Part shown: piece by piece, positions 25,175-34,442 of the stretch
How positions within the stretch are numbered: the first letter of the stretch is position 1
How the letters are laid out: the number at the start of each line of letters is the position of its first letter
Origin: Brachybacterium faecium DSM 4810
GTDB taxonomy: Bacteria > Actinomycetota > Actinomycetes > Actinomycetales > Dermabacteraceae
Assembly: GCA_000023405.1 (NCBI GenBank)
Contig: CP001643.1
Location: 434,001-498,000 of the forward strand
Direction of reading: 5' to 3'
DNA length: 64,000 nt
The notes under the pieces: generated by a model
Seen by the model: only the letters and a program-made list of their open reading frames with translations
Database searches by the model: none
What the model was told of the DNA's origin: nothing
Made by a program: the position numbers and the translations under genes

Positions 25175-26512
25175 ATGATCAGTGCCACCCCATCCCGGCA
25201 GGGATGGCGCCCGTCGCGGCGCCAGCTGCTGCGGTCCGGAGCCGGCCTCGGCGCCGCCGGACTGGCCGGCGGAGCCCTTGCAGGCTGCGGATCGGCATCC
25301 TCTTCGGCGCCGGTGGAGCTGACCTTCTGGACGTGGGCGCCGGGCATCGAAGAGGTGGTGGCGCTCTGGAATCAGCAGAATCCGGACGTGCAGGTGCTCG
25401 TGAGCAGGCAGGACGCGGGCGACGCCGCTGTGACGAAGCTGCTCACGGCAGTGCGCGCGGGGAACGGTGCCCCGGACGTCGTCCAGGCCGAGTACCAGAG
25501 CATCACCTCCCTGGTCGCCTTCGACGCGATCGCTGACATCGCCGCGGATCTCGATCCCGGCACGGTGGAACATTTCGCCGAGGGCATCTGGTCCTCCGTC
25601 GGCATCGGCGACGGCGGGGTCTACGCGATCCCGCAGGACACCGGCCCGTTGCAGTTCTACTATCGCGAGGACATCTTCGAGGATCTGGGATTGTCCGGCC
25701 CCGAGACCTGGGACGAGTACGCCGAGGCGGCGCGCGTGGTCCATGACGCTGATCCCTCGATGTACCTGGGCACCTTCTCCTCGACCGATCCAGGCCTGTT
25801 CGTGGGCCTGGCGCAGCAGGCCGGAGCCTCATGGTGGGAGATCGAGGGCGAACGCTGGAAGGTCGAGATCGATGCTGAGCCCACCCGCCGGGTGGCTGAG
25901 TTCTGGGGCGGGCTGGTCGAGGAAGGGGCCATCTCCACCGAGCCGATGTACACCCCGCAGTGGAACGCGGCCCTGAACGATGGCACCCAGATCGGCTGGG
26001 TGTCCGCGGCCTGGGCGCCCGGCGTGCTCGAGGGCAACGCCGGCAGCACGGCCGGATCCTGGCGGATGTCCACCATCCCGCAGTGGGAGCCGGGCGCGAA
26101 CGCCACCGGCAACTGGGGCGGCTCGGCAACGTCCGTGGTGGTCGGCAGCGACCACCAGGCCGAAGCCGTGCGCTTCGCGGAATGGATGAACACCTCGGCC
26201 GAGGGGGTGCTCGCCCTCGTGGAGGACAGCGGCGTCTTCCCGGCGGATCTGGCCAACGCGGAGGCCGCGCTCGAGGCGCCGCCGGAGTTCTTTTCCCATC
26301 AACCCGACTTCTACGAGCGCTCCACGCACAACGCGGACGGGGTGGAGCCCTTCACCTTCGGCCCGAACGTCAACGTCACCTATTCGCTGTTCAATGACGC
26401 CTTCGGGATCGCGACCCGGACCGCGACCGCCGCCGCCTTCGAGGAGGCGGTCACGACCGTGCACGAGGGCACCGTCGCCGATCTCGAGAACCAGGGGTAC
26501 GACCTCGCATGA
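25175..26512 (+). CDS. ABC sugar-binding lipoprotein
   Basis: 445 aa. A twin-arginine lipoprotein leader is present (RRQLLRSGAG, then lipobox LAGC near residue 30), so the protein is exported and lipid-anchored. The mature part is a family 1 extracellular solute-binding protein, with LTFWTWAPG, YAIPQDTGPLQFYYR and the late TGNWGGSATSVVVG segment. The ATG at 25175 has an AAGGAGG site. It is first in an operon of binding protein, two permeases and lacI. Neighbouring GH42/GH53 genes point to galacto-oligosaccharides as the ligand. Confidence 0.92.
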   Translation: MISATPSRQGWRPSRRQLLRSGAGLGAAGLAGGALAGCGSASSSAPVELTFWTWAPGIEEVVALWNQQNPDVQVLVSRQDAGDAAVTKLLTAVRAGNGAPDVVQAEYQSITSLVAFDAIADIAADLDPGTVEHFAEGIWSSVGIGDGGVYAIPQDTGPLQFYYREDIFEDLGLSGPETWDEYAEAARVVHDADPSMYLGTFSSTDPGLFVGLAQQAGASWWEIEGERWKVEIDAEPTRRVAEFWGGLVEEGAISTEPMYTPQWNAALNDGTQIGWVSAAWAPGVLEGNAGSTAGSWRMSTIPQWEPGANATGNWGGSATSVVVGSDHQAEAVRFAEWMNTSAEGVLALVEDSGVFPADLANAEAALEAPPEFFSHQPDFYERSTHNADGVEPFTFGPNVNVTYSLFNDAFGIATRTATAAAFEEAVTTVHEGTVADLENQGYDLA

Positions 26513-27447
26513 GCGCTTCCACGACCACCACCGGCTCGAGGCTGCGTCGGCGCACCGACCGCTTCGGGTACGTCTTCATCGCCCCGGCCGCGATCTGCTT
26601 CCTCGCCTTCCTGGCGATCCCCATCCTCTATGCCGTCTACGTCAGCTTCCGGCGTGAGCAGGTCGTCGGCCTCGGCCTGGGCGAGGGAGGCCGCAGCGAG
26701 GTGTGGGCAGGGCTGGGCAACTACGCGGCCGTGCTCGCCGACAGCGAGTTCCTCGCCAGCGCCCTGCGCGCCCTCGTCTACGGTCTGGTTCTGGTGCCGA
26801 CCATGCTCGGGCTCGCCCTGCTGTTCGCACTCCTGCTGGACTCGGGTCGCGCACGGCTGCGGCGTCTGGCACGGATCGCGATCTTCCTGCCCTACGCCGT
26901 GCCATCGGTGATCTCCTCGCTCCTGTGGGGCTTCCTCTACCTGCCCGGCACCAGCCCGTTCCACTTCCTGGCCGAGGCCGCCGGCGGCGGGCTGCCGGAC
27001 TTCCTGTCCCCGCAGCTGGTGCTGCTGGCGATCGCGAACATCGGAATCTGGGGCGGCACCGGTTTCAACATGGTGGTGCTGTACACCTCGCTGCGCTCGG
27101 TCCCCCGCGAGCTCTACGAGGCGGCCACGCTCGACGGCTGCTCCGAGCTGCAGACGGCGGTGCGGATCAAGGTCCCGATGATCCTGCCCTCGCTGATCAT
27201 GACCTGCGTGTTCTCGATCATCGCGACGCTGCAGGTGTTCGCCGAGCCGATGCTGCTGCGGCCCCTGACCAACTCGATCTCCACGACCTGGTCGCCGCTG
27301 ATGAAGATCTACCGCGACGCTTTCACCGAGAACGACATCTACACAGCCTCCGCGGGCTCCGTGCTGGTGGCCCTCGCAACCTTCGTCATCTCCTTCGGCT
27401 TCCTGCGCCTGGTGCGCAGCCAGGCCTTCGCCCAGGAAGAGCGGTGA
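26509..27447 (+). CDS. ABC sugar permease (MalF type)
   Basis: 312 aa with six predicted membrane spans. The cytoplasmic EAA loop that docks the ATPase is ELYEAATLDGCSELQTAV at about residues 203-220. Start and stop overlap by ATGA with the binding protein and GTGA with the next permease, so the three are produced together. With its partner it forms the membrane channel of the importer. No ATPase gene is in the operon. Confidence 0.92.
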   Translation: MSASTTTTGSRLRRRTDRFGYVFIAPAAICFLAFLAIPILYAVYVSFRREQVVGLGLGEGGRSEVWAGLGNYAAVLADSEFLASALRALVYGLVLVPTMLGLALLFALLLDSGRARLRRLARIAIFLPYAVPSVISSLLWGFLYLPGTSPFHFLAEAAGGGLPDFLSPQLVLLAIANIGIWGGTGFNMVVLYTSLRSVPRELYEAATLDGCSELQTAVRIKVPMILPSLIMTCVFSIIATLQVFAEPMLLRPLTNSISTTWSPLMKIYRDAFTENDIYTASAGSVLVALATFVISFGFLRLVRSQAFAQEER

Positions 27448-28367
27448 GCACTGCCATGACCACCTCCACCACCCGAGCTCCTGCCACCACCCCCGGCCCG
27501 ACGCCTTCCTCACGAAACGGCTCCCGCGGGGGCGGCGCCGAGCGGCCCTCGATCGTCGCCACCGGCGTGCTCGTCCTCGGTGCGCTGTACAGCCTGATCC
27601 CCATCGTCTGGGTGCTGTTCGCCGCCTCGAAGAGTTCCGACGAACTGTTCTCGACCTTCAGCTTCGCGCCGTCGGCGTACCTGCTGGAGAACCTGCAGGA
27701 CCTCTTCGCATATCGCGACGGGCTCTTCCTGCGCTGGGCGGGGAACACCGCCCTGTACGCCGTCGGCGGTGCGCTGCTGTCCACGCTCGTCTCCGCCGCG
27801 GCCGGGTACGGCCTGGCGTTGTTCGACTTCCGCGGCAAGAAGCTGTTCTTCAACATCATCCTCGCCGGCGTGCTGCTGCCGGCGGTGATCCTCGCCGTAC
27901 CGCAGTACCTGCTGTTCGCCGAGGCGGGACTTGCCAACACCTACTGGGCGGTGCTGCTTCCCAGCATCCTGAACCCGTACGGGATCTACCTCGCCCGCAT
28001 CTACGCGGGGGCCTCGGTGCCCCGGGAGATGATCGAGGCGGCGCGCACGGACGGTGCCGGCGAGATGAGGATCTTCTCGCGCTTCGCGGTGCCGATGATG
28101 ATGCCGGGCCTGGTCACGGTGTTCCTGTTCCAGTTCGTGGGGATCTGGAACAACTACATGCTCCCGTACATCATGCTCGGCGACGACTCGCTGTTCCCCA
28201 TCACCGTGGGCCTGTCCACCCTCATGAATCAGGGCGCTTCCCAGCCCGCCATGTACACAACGGTGATCACCGGGTCGCTGGTCTCGATCATCCCGCTGAT
28301 CGCGCTCTTCCTGCTGCTGCAGAGGTACTGGCAGTCGGATCTCACCGGCGGCGCTGTCAAGGGGTGA
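27444..28367 (+). CDS. ABC sugar permease (MalG type)
   Basis: 307 aa, six membrane spans, with EMIEAARTDGAGEMRIFSRF as the EAA loop and the typical end LLLQRYWQSDLTGGAVKG. The GTG at 27444 overlaps the previous stop and has AGGAAGAG just upstream; an in-frame ATG at 27456 is the alternative start. The Ser/Thr/Pro-rich first 35 residues are probably disordered. It is the second channel subunit of this importer. Confidence 0.92.
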   Translation: MSTAMTTSTTRAPATTPGPTPSSRNGSRGGGAERPSIVATGVLVLGALYSLIPIVWVLFAASKSSDELFSTFSFAPSAYLLENLQDLFAYRDGLFLRWAGNTALYAVGGALLSTLVSAAAGYGLALFDFRGKKLFFNIILAGVLLPAVILAVPQYLLFAEAGLANTYWAVLLPSILNPYGIYLARIYAGASVPREMIEAARTDGAGEMRIFSRFAVPMMMPGLVTVFLFQFVGIWNNYMLPYIMLGDDSLFPITVGLSTLMNQGASQPAMYTTVITGSLVSIIPLIALFLLLQRYWQSDLTGGAVKG

Positions 28368-28546
28368 CCGCTCACGGCCTGAGCACGGCCACGGGCGAAC
28401 GGCCCCCCGCCGGGAGATCACAGGTCGAGCTGCCCGCGACCCCGCACGCGGAGGCGGCGTGCGCTCGCTGCCCCGCTCTCGGCGATACTGGCATCCCGAT
28501 GCCCGCCCGTGGAGAGGGCACGCGGGGGAGAGAGTGGAGGAACGAC

Positions 28547-29602
28547 GTGGCTGCAGCACGGTCGGACAGGGCCCCCAGACGGCCGACGATCTCGGACGTC
28601 GCGCGGCGTGCCGGCGTCTCGACCGGGACGGTCTCGCGCTATCTGAACGGCGGCCACTGGGTCTCCGCGGAGTCCTCGAAGCTGATCACGCGCGCGATCC
28701 GCGAGACGGGCTACGTCGCCAACTCGACCGCCCGCCAGCTGCGCACCGGCCGCAGCGGCACGGTGGCCTTCGTGGTCGACGAGGCCCCGGCACGCTTCTT
28801 CGAGGACCCGAACTTCGAAGCGCTCGTGGTCGCAGTGGGAGACGCCCTCGCCGCGCGTGACAGGTCCATGGTGCTGCTGCTGGCAGGGGATGCGCAGAGC
28901 GCGGCTCGTGCCGAGACGTTCCTCGTCACCAGCGGTGTGGACGGCGCCGTGACCGCCTCCGCCCATCCCGAGCACCAGCTGTTCGAACGGATCCAGGCTG
29001 CGGGCATCCCCCTGGTGAACGTGGGCAGCCCGACCGGCCTCGAGGACCGCATCGCCTTCGTCGCCGCTGATGAGCGGGAGGGCGCCCGGTTGATGGCCGA
29101 GCATCTCATCGCCCAGGGTGCCCGCCGGATCGCCGTGATCGCGGGGCCCGCACACTCACCCGGTGGGACGCTGCGCCCCGACGCCTTCACCGCGGCGGTC
29201 GATGCCTCAGCCAGCGAGGGGGCCGCTCCGGTCGTGATCGGTCTCCGGCACGGTGACTACACCGTCGAGAGCGGGAGAGCTGCGGCGCGGACGCTTCTGG
29301 CCGAGCACCCGGAGATCGATGGCATCTTCGCCGCTAACGACCAGATGGCCCGCGGCGCGATCGACGCGCTGCGGGAGGACGGGCGGTCCGTGCCGGAGGA
29401 CGTCCTGGTCGGCGGGTTCGACGACTCCGCGTTCGCCGGGACCGAGGTGCCGCTGCTGACGACGGTGCGGCAGGACTTCGGCCGCATCGCCGAGGAGCTG
29501 GTCGACGCCCTGGACAAGCAGATCGACGCGGGGGTGCGGACCAACGTCATCGTGCCCGTCCAGCTGGTGGTGCGAGACTCCACCGTCCGTCCCGGCAGCT
29601 GA
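28547..29602 (+). CDS. LacI-family transcriptional regulator
   Basis: 351 aa. A LacI helix-turn-helix occupies about residues 15-60 (ISDVARRAGVSTGTVSRYLN), with the hinge helix and ligand domain following (GTVAFVVDE, GGFDDSAFAG, TTVRQDF). The GTG at 28547 is chosen for its GGAGG site six bases upstream; the frame is open to 28364 without good start context. It is the last gene of the first importer operon, 179 bp after the permease. The 18-bp palindromes at 25097 and 44447 are its best candidate sites, giving autoregulation plus control of the GH42 and third-importer operons. Confidence 0.92.
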   Translation: MAAARSDRAPRRPTISDVARRAGVSTGTVSRYLNGGHWVSAESSKLITRAIRETGYVANSTARQLRTGRSGTVAFVVDEAPARFFEDPNFEALVVAVGDALAARDRSMVLLLAGDAQSAARAETFLVTSGVDGAVTASAHPEHQLFERIQAAGIPLVNVGSPTGLEDRIAFVAADEREGARLMAEHLIAQGARRIAVIAGPAHSPGGTLRPDAFTAAVDASASEGAAPVVIGLRHGDYTVESGRAAARTLLAEHPEIDGIFAANDQMARGAIDALREDGRSVPEDVLVGGFDDSAFAGTEVPLLTTVRQDFGRIAEELVDALDKQIDAGVRTNVIVPVQLVVRDSTVRPGS

Positions 29603-29747
29603 TATCCACGTGCGTGGGCGCACCGGCCCTCCGGCGCCGACCGCGGGGCCGTCCGCGGTCGTCGATGAGCGCGCTCCTCACCTCTCCCCGCTCACCATCC
29701 GCTGCCAGCGCCGGGGAGGTTTTCCGGGCGGGGTCCGGCAGTGCGCC

Positions 29748-29849
29748 GGCTGAGCGGCTGGGCCCGGTCCTGCACCGCGAAGGCTGAGCGGCTGGGCCCG
29801 GCCCTGCACCGTGAAGGCTGAGCGGCTGGGCCCGGTCCTGCAGCGCGCA
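29748..29849. repeat. 34-bp tandem repeat, three copies
   Basis: Three 34-bp units (29748, 29782, 29816) each begin GGCTGAGCGGCTGGGCCCGG and end with a CTGCA-containing tail. They differ at a few positions; a decayed fourth copy follows to about 29880. Non-coding, in the tail-to-tail gap between lacI and the serine carboxypeptidase gene. Confidence 0.9.
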
Positions 29850-29995
29850 GTCTGGCGGCTCGGCCCTGCACCTACTGGCGCTACGCCAGCACATGTCCCG
29901 AAATACGGGGGTGTCTGCTGGCTCAGCGCCGGTGGATGCAATTCGGGCTGCTGGCTCCGCGTCAGCCGGGGCAGGCCCGCGCCGGGGCGTGCAAC

Positions 29996-30044
29996 TGTGC
30001 GCTGTGCACCGGTGCGAGCCGCGGTCACCGGTGCACAGCGCACA
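29996..30044. terminator. Long perfect hairpin, 19-bp stem
   Basis: The arm 29996-30014 (TGTGCGCTGTGCACCGGTG) is perfectly complementary to 30026-30044, with an 11-base loop. Calculated by eye there is no mismatch. It stands between two converging genes, so a two-way terminator is likely, but there is no T tract, and its length is also compatible with a protein-binding or cruciform-forming site. Confidence 0.65.
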
Positions 30045-30130
30045 AGCGCAGCGGGCAGGGTACCGGGGCCGGCACCCGGCAGCGCAGCGGGCAGGGCACC
30101 GGGGCCGTTACCCGGCAGCGCAGCGGGCAG
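30045..30130. repeat. 36-bp tandem repeat, two and a half copies
   Basis: Two 36-bp units (30045-30080 and 30081-30116), 33/36 identical, begin AGCGCAGCGGGCAGGG; a third copy stops after 14 bases at 30130. The array starts immediately after the 19-bp-stem hairpin. The gap 29603-30159 (557 bp) holds these repeats and no gene that I can see. Confidence 0.9.
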
Positions 30131-30159
30131 CGTCCGTCATGCGGCGACGGGCCCGGCCG

Positions 30160-31713
30160 TCACTCCGTGGCGGCGTCGTCCTCTGCGTCGGGATCGTCCA
30201 CGGCTGCGGCGTCCGCCCCCGTGACCCATTCGGACAGGTGCTGGGACAGGGCGAGGCGGCTCGGCTCGTGGCAGTACATCATGTGCCCGGCCTCGTAGTA
30301 CTCGACGCGGATCCGGTCGCTGTAGTCCTCCCGCGGGATCGCGAGCTGGGCGAGCACGTGCTCGCTCGCGTGGAAGGGGGTGGCGGCGTCGTGATAGCCG
30401 TGCGAGACGAGCACCGTCGTGTGCGGGGACTTGCGCAGCAGCCGGGCGAGGTCCGAGGCGACCTCCACCGAGCGGTTCTCGAAGTCCTTGTAGCTCCACG
30501 GATGCACCCGGCCGGACATGATCTCGTAGACCACGTCGCTGGTGAACTCCAGCTCCCCGCCGAGGTACTGGTTGATCGTGGCCGTGTAGGAGGGGGCGAG
30601 CTGGTCGATCGACGGGTCGGTCTCCATCCGGGCCGAGTTGCCGTTGCCGGCGGGTGCGGTGAAGCGGCCGTCGATCCGCCCGGTGACGAGGCCCTCCTCG
30701 CGCAGCAGCTCGGCGAGGAAGGCGAGGTGCTCCACCCGCAGATCCGCCCTCTCCACCCAGTCCGGGTCCACGCCGATGAGCGCGCCGATGCGGGCGGCCG
30801 CCTCCTGCTTCTGCGCGGGATCGAGCCGTGCGCCGGCCGCGAGCAGCGCCGGGTACTCCTGCTCGGCGAAGGCCTCGGCCTCGTCGACCACGTCCTGCAG
30901 CAGCCGGCCCTCGTGCTTGCCGTGCGCGTGCGCGATCGCGGCATAGGTGGGCAGGTAGTGGAGGTAGGGGCGGTCGTTGCCCGCGGAGAAGACGATCGTG
31001 CCGAAGTCGAGCACCGGCGAGATCAGCGCGATCCCGGCCACCGCCACGTAGTAGCGGTCCATGAGGTGCGCGGCCACCGCGGAGGCGCGGGTGGTGCCGT
31101 AGGACTCGCCCGCCAGGTAGATCGGCGAGGTCCAGCGCCGGTTGCGGGTGAGCCAGTCGATGATGAATGCGGCGATGAGGTCGCGATCCTCGGCCAGGCC
31201 GTGGTGCCGGTTCGGCTTCTGTCCCGGCGCGGGGCGGGAGTAGCCGGTGGTCATCGCGTCGACGACCACCAGGTCCGCGTCCTTGAGGATCGTCTCGTGG
31301 TTGTCGAGCAGCTGGTGCGGGGGAGCGGCGGGTGCGCCGGCGTCGCCGGACTCCACCCGGCGCGGGCCGAGCAGGCCCAGGTGCAGCCACACCGTCGAGG
31401 CGCCCGGCCCGCCGTTGAACGCGAACATCACCGGGCGCGGGGCATCATCGGTGCCGGGGACCACGTAGGAGACGGAGAACAGCTCCGCGTAGGCGGCGCC
31501 GCGGTCGTACTCCTCGCCCTCGGGCTCCTCCTTCAGCACCACGGTGCCGGCGGTGGCCGTGTAGTCCAGCGGCCCTTCCGGCAGGGACAGCGAGTGCACC
31601 GTGGTGACCAGGCGGTCCTCGGGGATCGCGGGCTTGTCGCCGCCCCGCGTCTCGGCGGCCGACGGACCGGCGCCGGGCTGATCGGCGCGGGCAGGGCTGG
31701 GCTGGTCGCTCAC
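30160..31713 (-). CDS. S10 family serine carboxypeptidase-like hydrolase
   Basis: 517 aa, alpha/beta-hydrolase fold. The catalytic serine is in YLAGESYGTTRA, the oxyanion-side motif is FNGGPGAST, and the C-terminal catalytic histidine is in YYEAGHMMYCHEPS, with VLVSHGYHDAATP before it. Bacterial S10 members cleave C-terminal residues of peptides. No leader is visible, so it is probably intracellular; the first 25 and last 15 residues are disordered. The start is GTG at 31713 with AAGGAG upstream. Confidence 0.9.
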   Translation of the reverse strand: MSDQPSPARADQPGAGPSAAETRGGDKPAIPEDRLVTTVHSLSLPEGPLDYTATAGTVVLKEEPEGEEYDRGAAYAELFSVSYVVPGTDDAPRPVMFAFNGGPGASTVWLHLGLLGPRRVESGDAGAPAAPPHQLLDNHETILKDADLVVVDAMTTGYSRPAPGQKPNRHHGLAEDRDLIAAFIIDWLTRNRRWTSPIYLAGESYGTTRASAVAAHLMDRYYVAVAGIALISPVLDFGTIVFSAGNDRPYLHYLPTYAAIAHAHGKHEGRLLQDVVDEAEAFAEQEYPALLAAGARLDPAQKQEAAARIGALIGVDPDWVERADLRVEHLAFLAELLREEGLVTGRIDGRFTAPAGNGNSARMETDPSIDQLAPSYTATINQYLGGELEFTSDVVYEIMSGRVHPWSYKDFENRSVEVASDLARLLRKSPHTTVLVSHGYHDAATPFHASEHVLAQLAIPREDYSDRIRVEYYEAGHMMYCHEPSRLALSQHLSEWVTGADAAAVDDPDAEDDAATE

Positions 31714-31754
31714 ACGTGCTCCTTCATCGGATCGGACGTCGCCGTCGATGCTAC

Positions 31755-31782
31755 GCGGGCCCCGGCACGTCGCGGGGCCCGC
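31755..31782. terminator. GC hairpin downstream of the symporter operon
   Basis: GCGGGCCCCG (31755-31764) pairs perfectly with CGGGGCCCGC (31773-31782) around an 8-base loop. It follows the small membrane protein gene on the minus strand and precedes the carboxypeptidase start, so it probably ends symporter-operon transcription. It has no T tract. Confidence 0.6.
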
Positions 31783-31938
31783 CCGCCGTGCGGCGGGGCG
31801 GTCCGGCAGTGCGGTGGTGCGGCAGTGCCGCGCGGCTTCGGCGGGCCGTGCCGGGAAGCGCGAATCCCCCGATCCCGCCGGGGCGGGCGGATGTCGGGGG
31901 AGTCGACGGAGGCGGCCGGCGAGCGCCGAGCTGCCTGC

Positions 31939-32277
31939 TCAGTCCAGTGCGGCGATGTCGCGGGAGTCCTCGGCGCCGGGCTCGTTCTCGCGGACCACCA
32001 TGCGGATCGGGTCCACCTTGGTCCAGATCATGAACAGGGCGCCGGCGATCAGCATCGCCAGGCCCGCCCAGAGGTTGGCGTTGAGCCCGTCGGTCTTCGC
32101 GGCCTCGTCGGGCCCGAAGGCGAAGAGGCCCATCGCCAGCAGCGCCAGGCCGAACAGGCCCAGCAGCGCGCCGATGAAGTTGCGGATGTCGAAGGCGCCG
32201 GCGGTCTGCACCGTCGCGTCCTCGGGGAGGTCTGCGGTCGGCCCGGTGGTCGGGTCCTGATCCTTGTGTGCACTCAT
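31939..32277 (-). CDS. Small two-span membrane protein next to a symporter
   Basis: 112 aa. Two hydrophobic spans (about residues 33-55 and 68-87) flank a short loop. The N- and C-termini are charged and should face the same side. I do not recognise the family. It starts 22 bp after the end of the SSS symporter gene on the same strand, so it is likely co-transcribed and might be a small accessory subunit; that role is inference. The ATG has a GGAGGAGA ribosome site. Confidence 0.75.
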   Translation of the reverse strand: MSAHKDQDPTTGPTADLPEDATVQTAGAFDIRNFIGALLGLFGLALLAMGLFAFGPDEAAKTDGLNANLWAGLAMLIAGALFMIWTKVDPIRMVVRENEPGAEDSRDIAALD

Positions 32278-32299
32278 GGGTGTTCTCCTCCGTCCGCGC

Positions 32300-33997
32300 T
32301 CAGGCGAAGACGATGTTCAGGATGATGACCATGGCCAGGCCGAGGCCGGCCATGGGGACGGGGCGGCGCCAGAGCGGCAGGTCCTTCTCATCGGAATCGA
32401 CGAGATCCGCCTTCGGGGTCTCCGAGTAGACCAGGCCCTTCAGTGCGTGGGCGGGCTTCGGGGCGGTGAACTGGGTGACCACCACCGAGACCACGATGTC
32501 GACCACGAACGCGGTGGCGGCGCTCATGAAGGCCAGGCCCTGACCGGGCAGCTCGAAGAGGTGGAAGAAGGTCGAGGAGGACCACAGGATCACCGCGGCG
32601 AGGGTGCCCGAGGCGAGCCCGGACCAGCCGGCCGCCGGGGTCATCCGCTTCCAGAACATGCCCAGGATGAAGGTCGCGAACAGCGGGGCGTTGAAGAAGC
32701 CGAACAGGGTCTGCAGGTAGTCCATCAGGTTCGAGAACTGCCCGGCGATGAGAGCCGTGAAGATCGCGATCACGCAGGCCGCGGCGGTGGCGATGCGCCC
32801 CACCAGGGTGTAGTGGGCGTCGGGCGCGTCCTTCTTCACGTACTGCTGGTACAGGTCGTAGCTGACCACGGTGTTGAAGGCGGAGATGTTCGCGGCCATG
32901 CCGGCCATGAACGCCGCCAGCAGCCCCGCGATCGCGACGCCGAGCAGGCCGTTGGGCAGCACATCGCGCATGAGCAGCAGCAGGGCGTCGTTGTAGGTGA
33001 CGCCGGTCGCGGCCGCGCCGGTCGCGTCACCGGCGACGTCGAGCTGCTTGAACTCGGTCAGCTCGCCGACGAGCACCGCCGCGATCATGCCCGGCACGAT
33101 CACGATGAAGGGGATGAACATCTTGGGGAACGCGCCGATGATCGGCGTCATCCGGGCGGCGGTGATGGACTTCGAGGCCATCGCGCGCTGGACCTCGACG
33201 AAGTTCGTGGTCCAGTAGCCGAAGGAGAGCACGAAGCCCAGGCCGAACACGATGCCGACGACGGACAGCACGGGGCTGTCGAAACCGGACAGCGCCTGCC
33301 CCGGCCACGTGTGCAGCTGCTCCTCGCCGAGCATGCCGTCCCCGGCGACGCGCTCCTTCATGCCGCTCCAGCCGCCCACGCGGTGCAGGCCGATGAGGGT
33401 CAGCGGCAGCAGGGCCGCGACGATCACGAAGAACTGCAGCACCTCGTTGTAGATCGCTGCGGAGAGACCGCCGACGGTGATGTAGAACAGCACGAACGCG
33501 GCGGCGACCACGAGGCCCACCCACTGCGGCCAGCCCAGCAGACGGTTCACGATGGTGGCGAGCAGGTAGAGGTTCACGCCGGCGATGAGCAGCTGCGCGA
33601 GCGCGAAGCTCAGCGCGTTGACCAGGTGCGCGCCGGTGCCGAAGCGCATGCGCATGAACTCGGGGACCGAGCGCACCTTCGAGCCGTAGTAGAAGGGCAT
33701 CATCACGACGCCCAGGAACAGCATCGCGGGGATCGCGCCGACCCAGAAGTAGTGCATGGTCGGCATGCCGAACTCCGCGCCGGTGGCGGACATGCCCATG
33801 ATCTCCACCGCGCCGAGGTTGGCGGAGATGAATGCGAGGCCGGTGACCCAGGCGGGCAGGGACCGGCCCGAGAGGAAGAACTCGATCGAGGTGGAGATGC
33901 CGCGCTTGGCGTACCAGCCCACACCGAGGACGAAGGCGAAGTACAACGCGATGATCGCGTAGTCGATCCACTGGGCGTCGAGGCGGAGGTCGACCAT
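32300..33997 (-). CDS. Sodium:solute symporter (SSS family), sugar-type
   Basis: 565 aa with about 13-14 hydrophobic spans. Family landmarks include FFLSGRSLPAWVTGLAFISANL near the start (the first sodium-site helix) and the later AAFMAGMAANISAFNTVVSYDLY. Sequence style is closest to the SGLT-like sugar carriers, so sodium-coupled uptake of galactose or another monosaccharide is plausible given the surrounding galactan genes. It is divergent from the second ABC importer. The ATG at 33997 has AAGGAA upstream. Confidence 0.88.
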   Translation of the reverse strand: MVDLRLDAQWIDYAIIALYFAFVLGVGWYAKRGISTSIEFFLSGRSLPAWVTGLAFISANLGAVEIMGMSATGAEFGMPTMHYFWVGAIPAMLFLGVVMMPFYYGSKVRSVPEFMRMRFGTGAHLVNALSFALAQLLIAGVNLYLLATIVNRLLGWPQWVGLVVAAAFVLFYITVGGLSAAIYNEVLQFFVIVAALLPLTLIGLHRVGGWSGMKERVAGDGMLGEEQLHTWPGQALSGFDSPVLSVVGIVFGLGFVLSFGYWTTNFVEVQRAMASKSITAARMTPIIGAFPKMFIPFIVIVPGMIAAVLVGELTEFKQLDVAGDATGAAATGVTYNDALLLLMRDVLPNGLLGVAIAGLLAAFMAGMAANISAFNTVVSYDLYQQYVKKDAPDAHYTLVGRIATAAACVIAIFTALIAGQFSNLMDYLQTLFGFFNAPLFATFILGMFWKRMTPAAGWSGLASGTLAAVILWSSSTFFHLFELPGQGLAFMSAATAFVVDIVVSVVVTQFTAPKPAHALKGLVYSETPKADLVDSDEKDLPLWRRPVPMAGLGLAMVIILNIVFA

Positions 33998-34343
33998 GAA
34001 GCAGTTCCTTGGGGACGGGGGGATGGGAGCGGCGCGGCACGGCCTCGGGCGAGGTGGTCACGGCGGGGGTTGGCAGCTCGCGCTGACGGGCGCTGACGCT
34101 ACCACTGCGCACGCGGTGGTGGGCGGTCACTTCCGGCAAACGCCTGACGGGGCCGCATCCGGCGTGATATAGGCAACCTCCGTCGCATGGTCATCGCAGG
34201 TCAGCGATGCTCTCCGAGGTGGGAGGAACGGTCCGGTCCGCGTCCCCGCGCGCTGCGGTGCAGGGGCCCGGTGATCCTGCGGGCGCTGCTGCGCTGCGGG
34301 CCGGGGTGACAGGACCCGCACGATCATCGAGTAGCATCCCCCT

Positions 34344-34359
34344 CCGTTAACGTTCACGG
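34344..34359. promoter_or_regulatory. LacI-like palindrome upstream of the second ABC operon
   Basis: CCGTTAACGTTCACGG is a 16-bp inverted repeat with one mismatched pair and a central CG. A TAGCAT at 34332-34337 could be the -10 just before it. It lies 80 bp before the binding-protein start in the 441-bp divergent gap 33998-34438, which contains no gene. It differs from the 18-bp site at 25097, so a different LacI-family protein may read it. Confidence 0.6.
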
Positions 34360-34427
34360 TCTGCGAGGTGCCGCACCTCGACCCGGGCGGGCTTCGCTCG
34401 CAGGAGACTCGGCGACGAGAAAGGACG

Positions 34428-34442
34428 ATGACAGAACTATGA
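34428..34442 (+). CDS. Four-codon leader ORF overlapping the binding-protein start
   Basis: ATGACAGAACTATGA encodes Met-Thr-Glu-Leu-stop. It follows the strong AAAGGA site at a good distance, and its stop overlaps the ATG of the next gene (ATGA). The real gene start at 34439 is otherwise about 13 bases from that ribosome site, which is rather far, so the mini-ORF may deliver ribosomes by re-initiation. Confidence 0.4.
   Translation: MTEL

Noticed and set aside
32264..34096. 610-residue plus-strand open frame
   Set aside because: Antisense to the SSS symporter; Asp/His/Gln-rich with no domain, a codon mirror of membrane helices.
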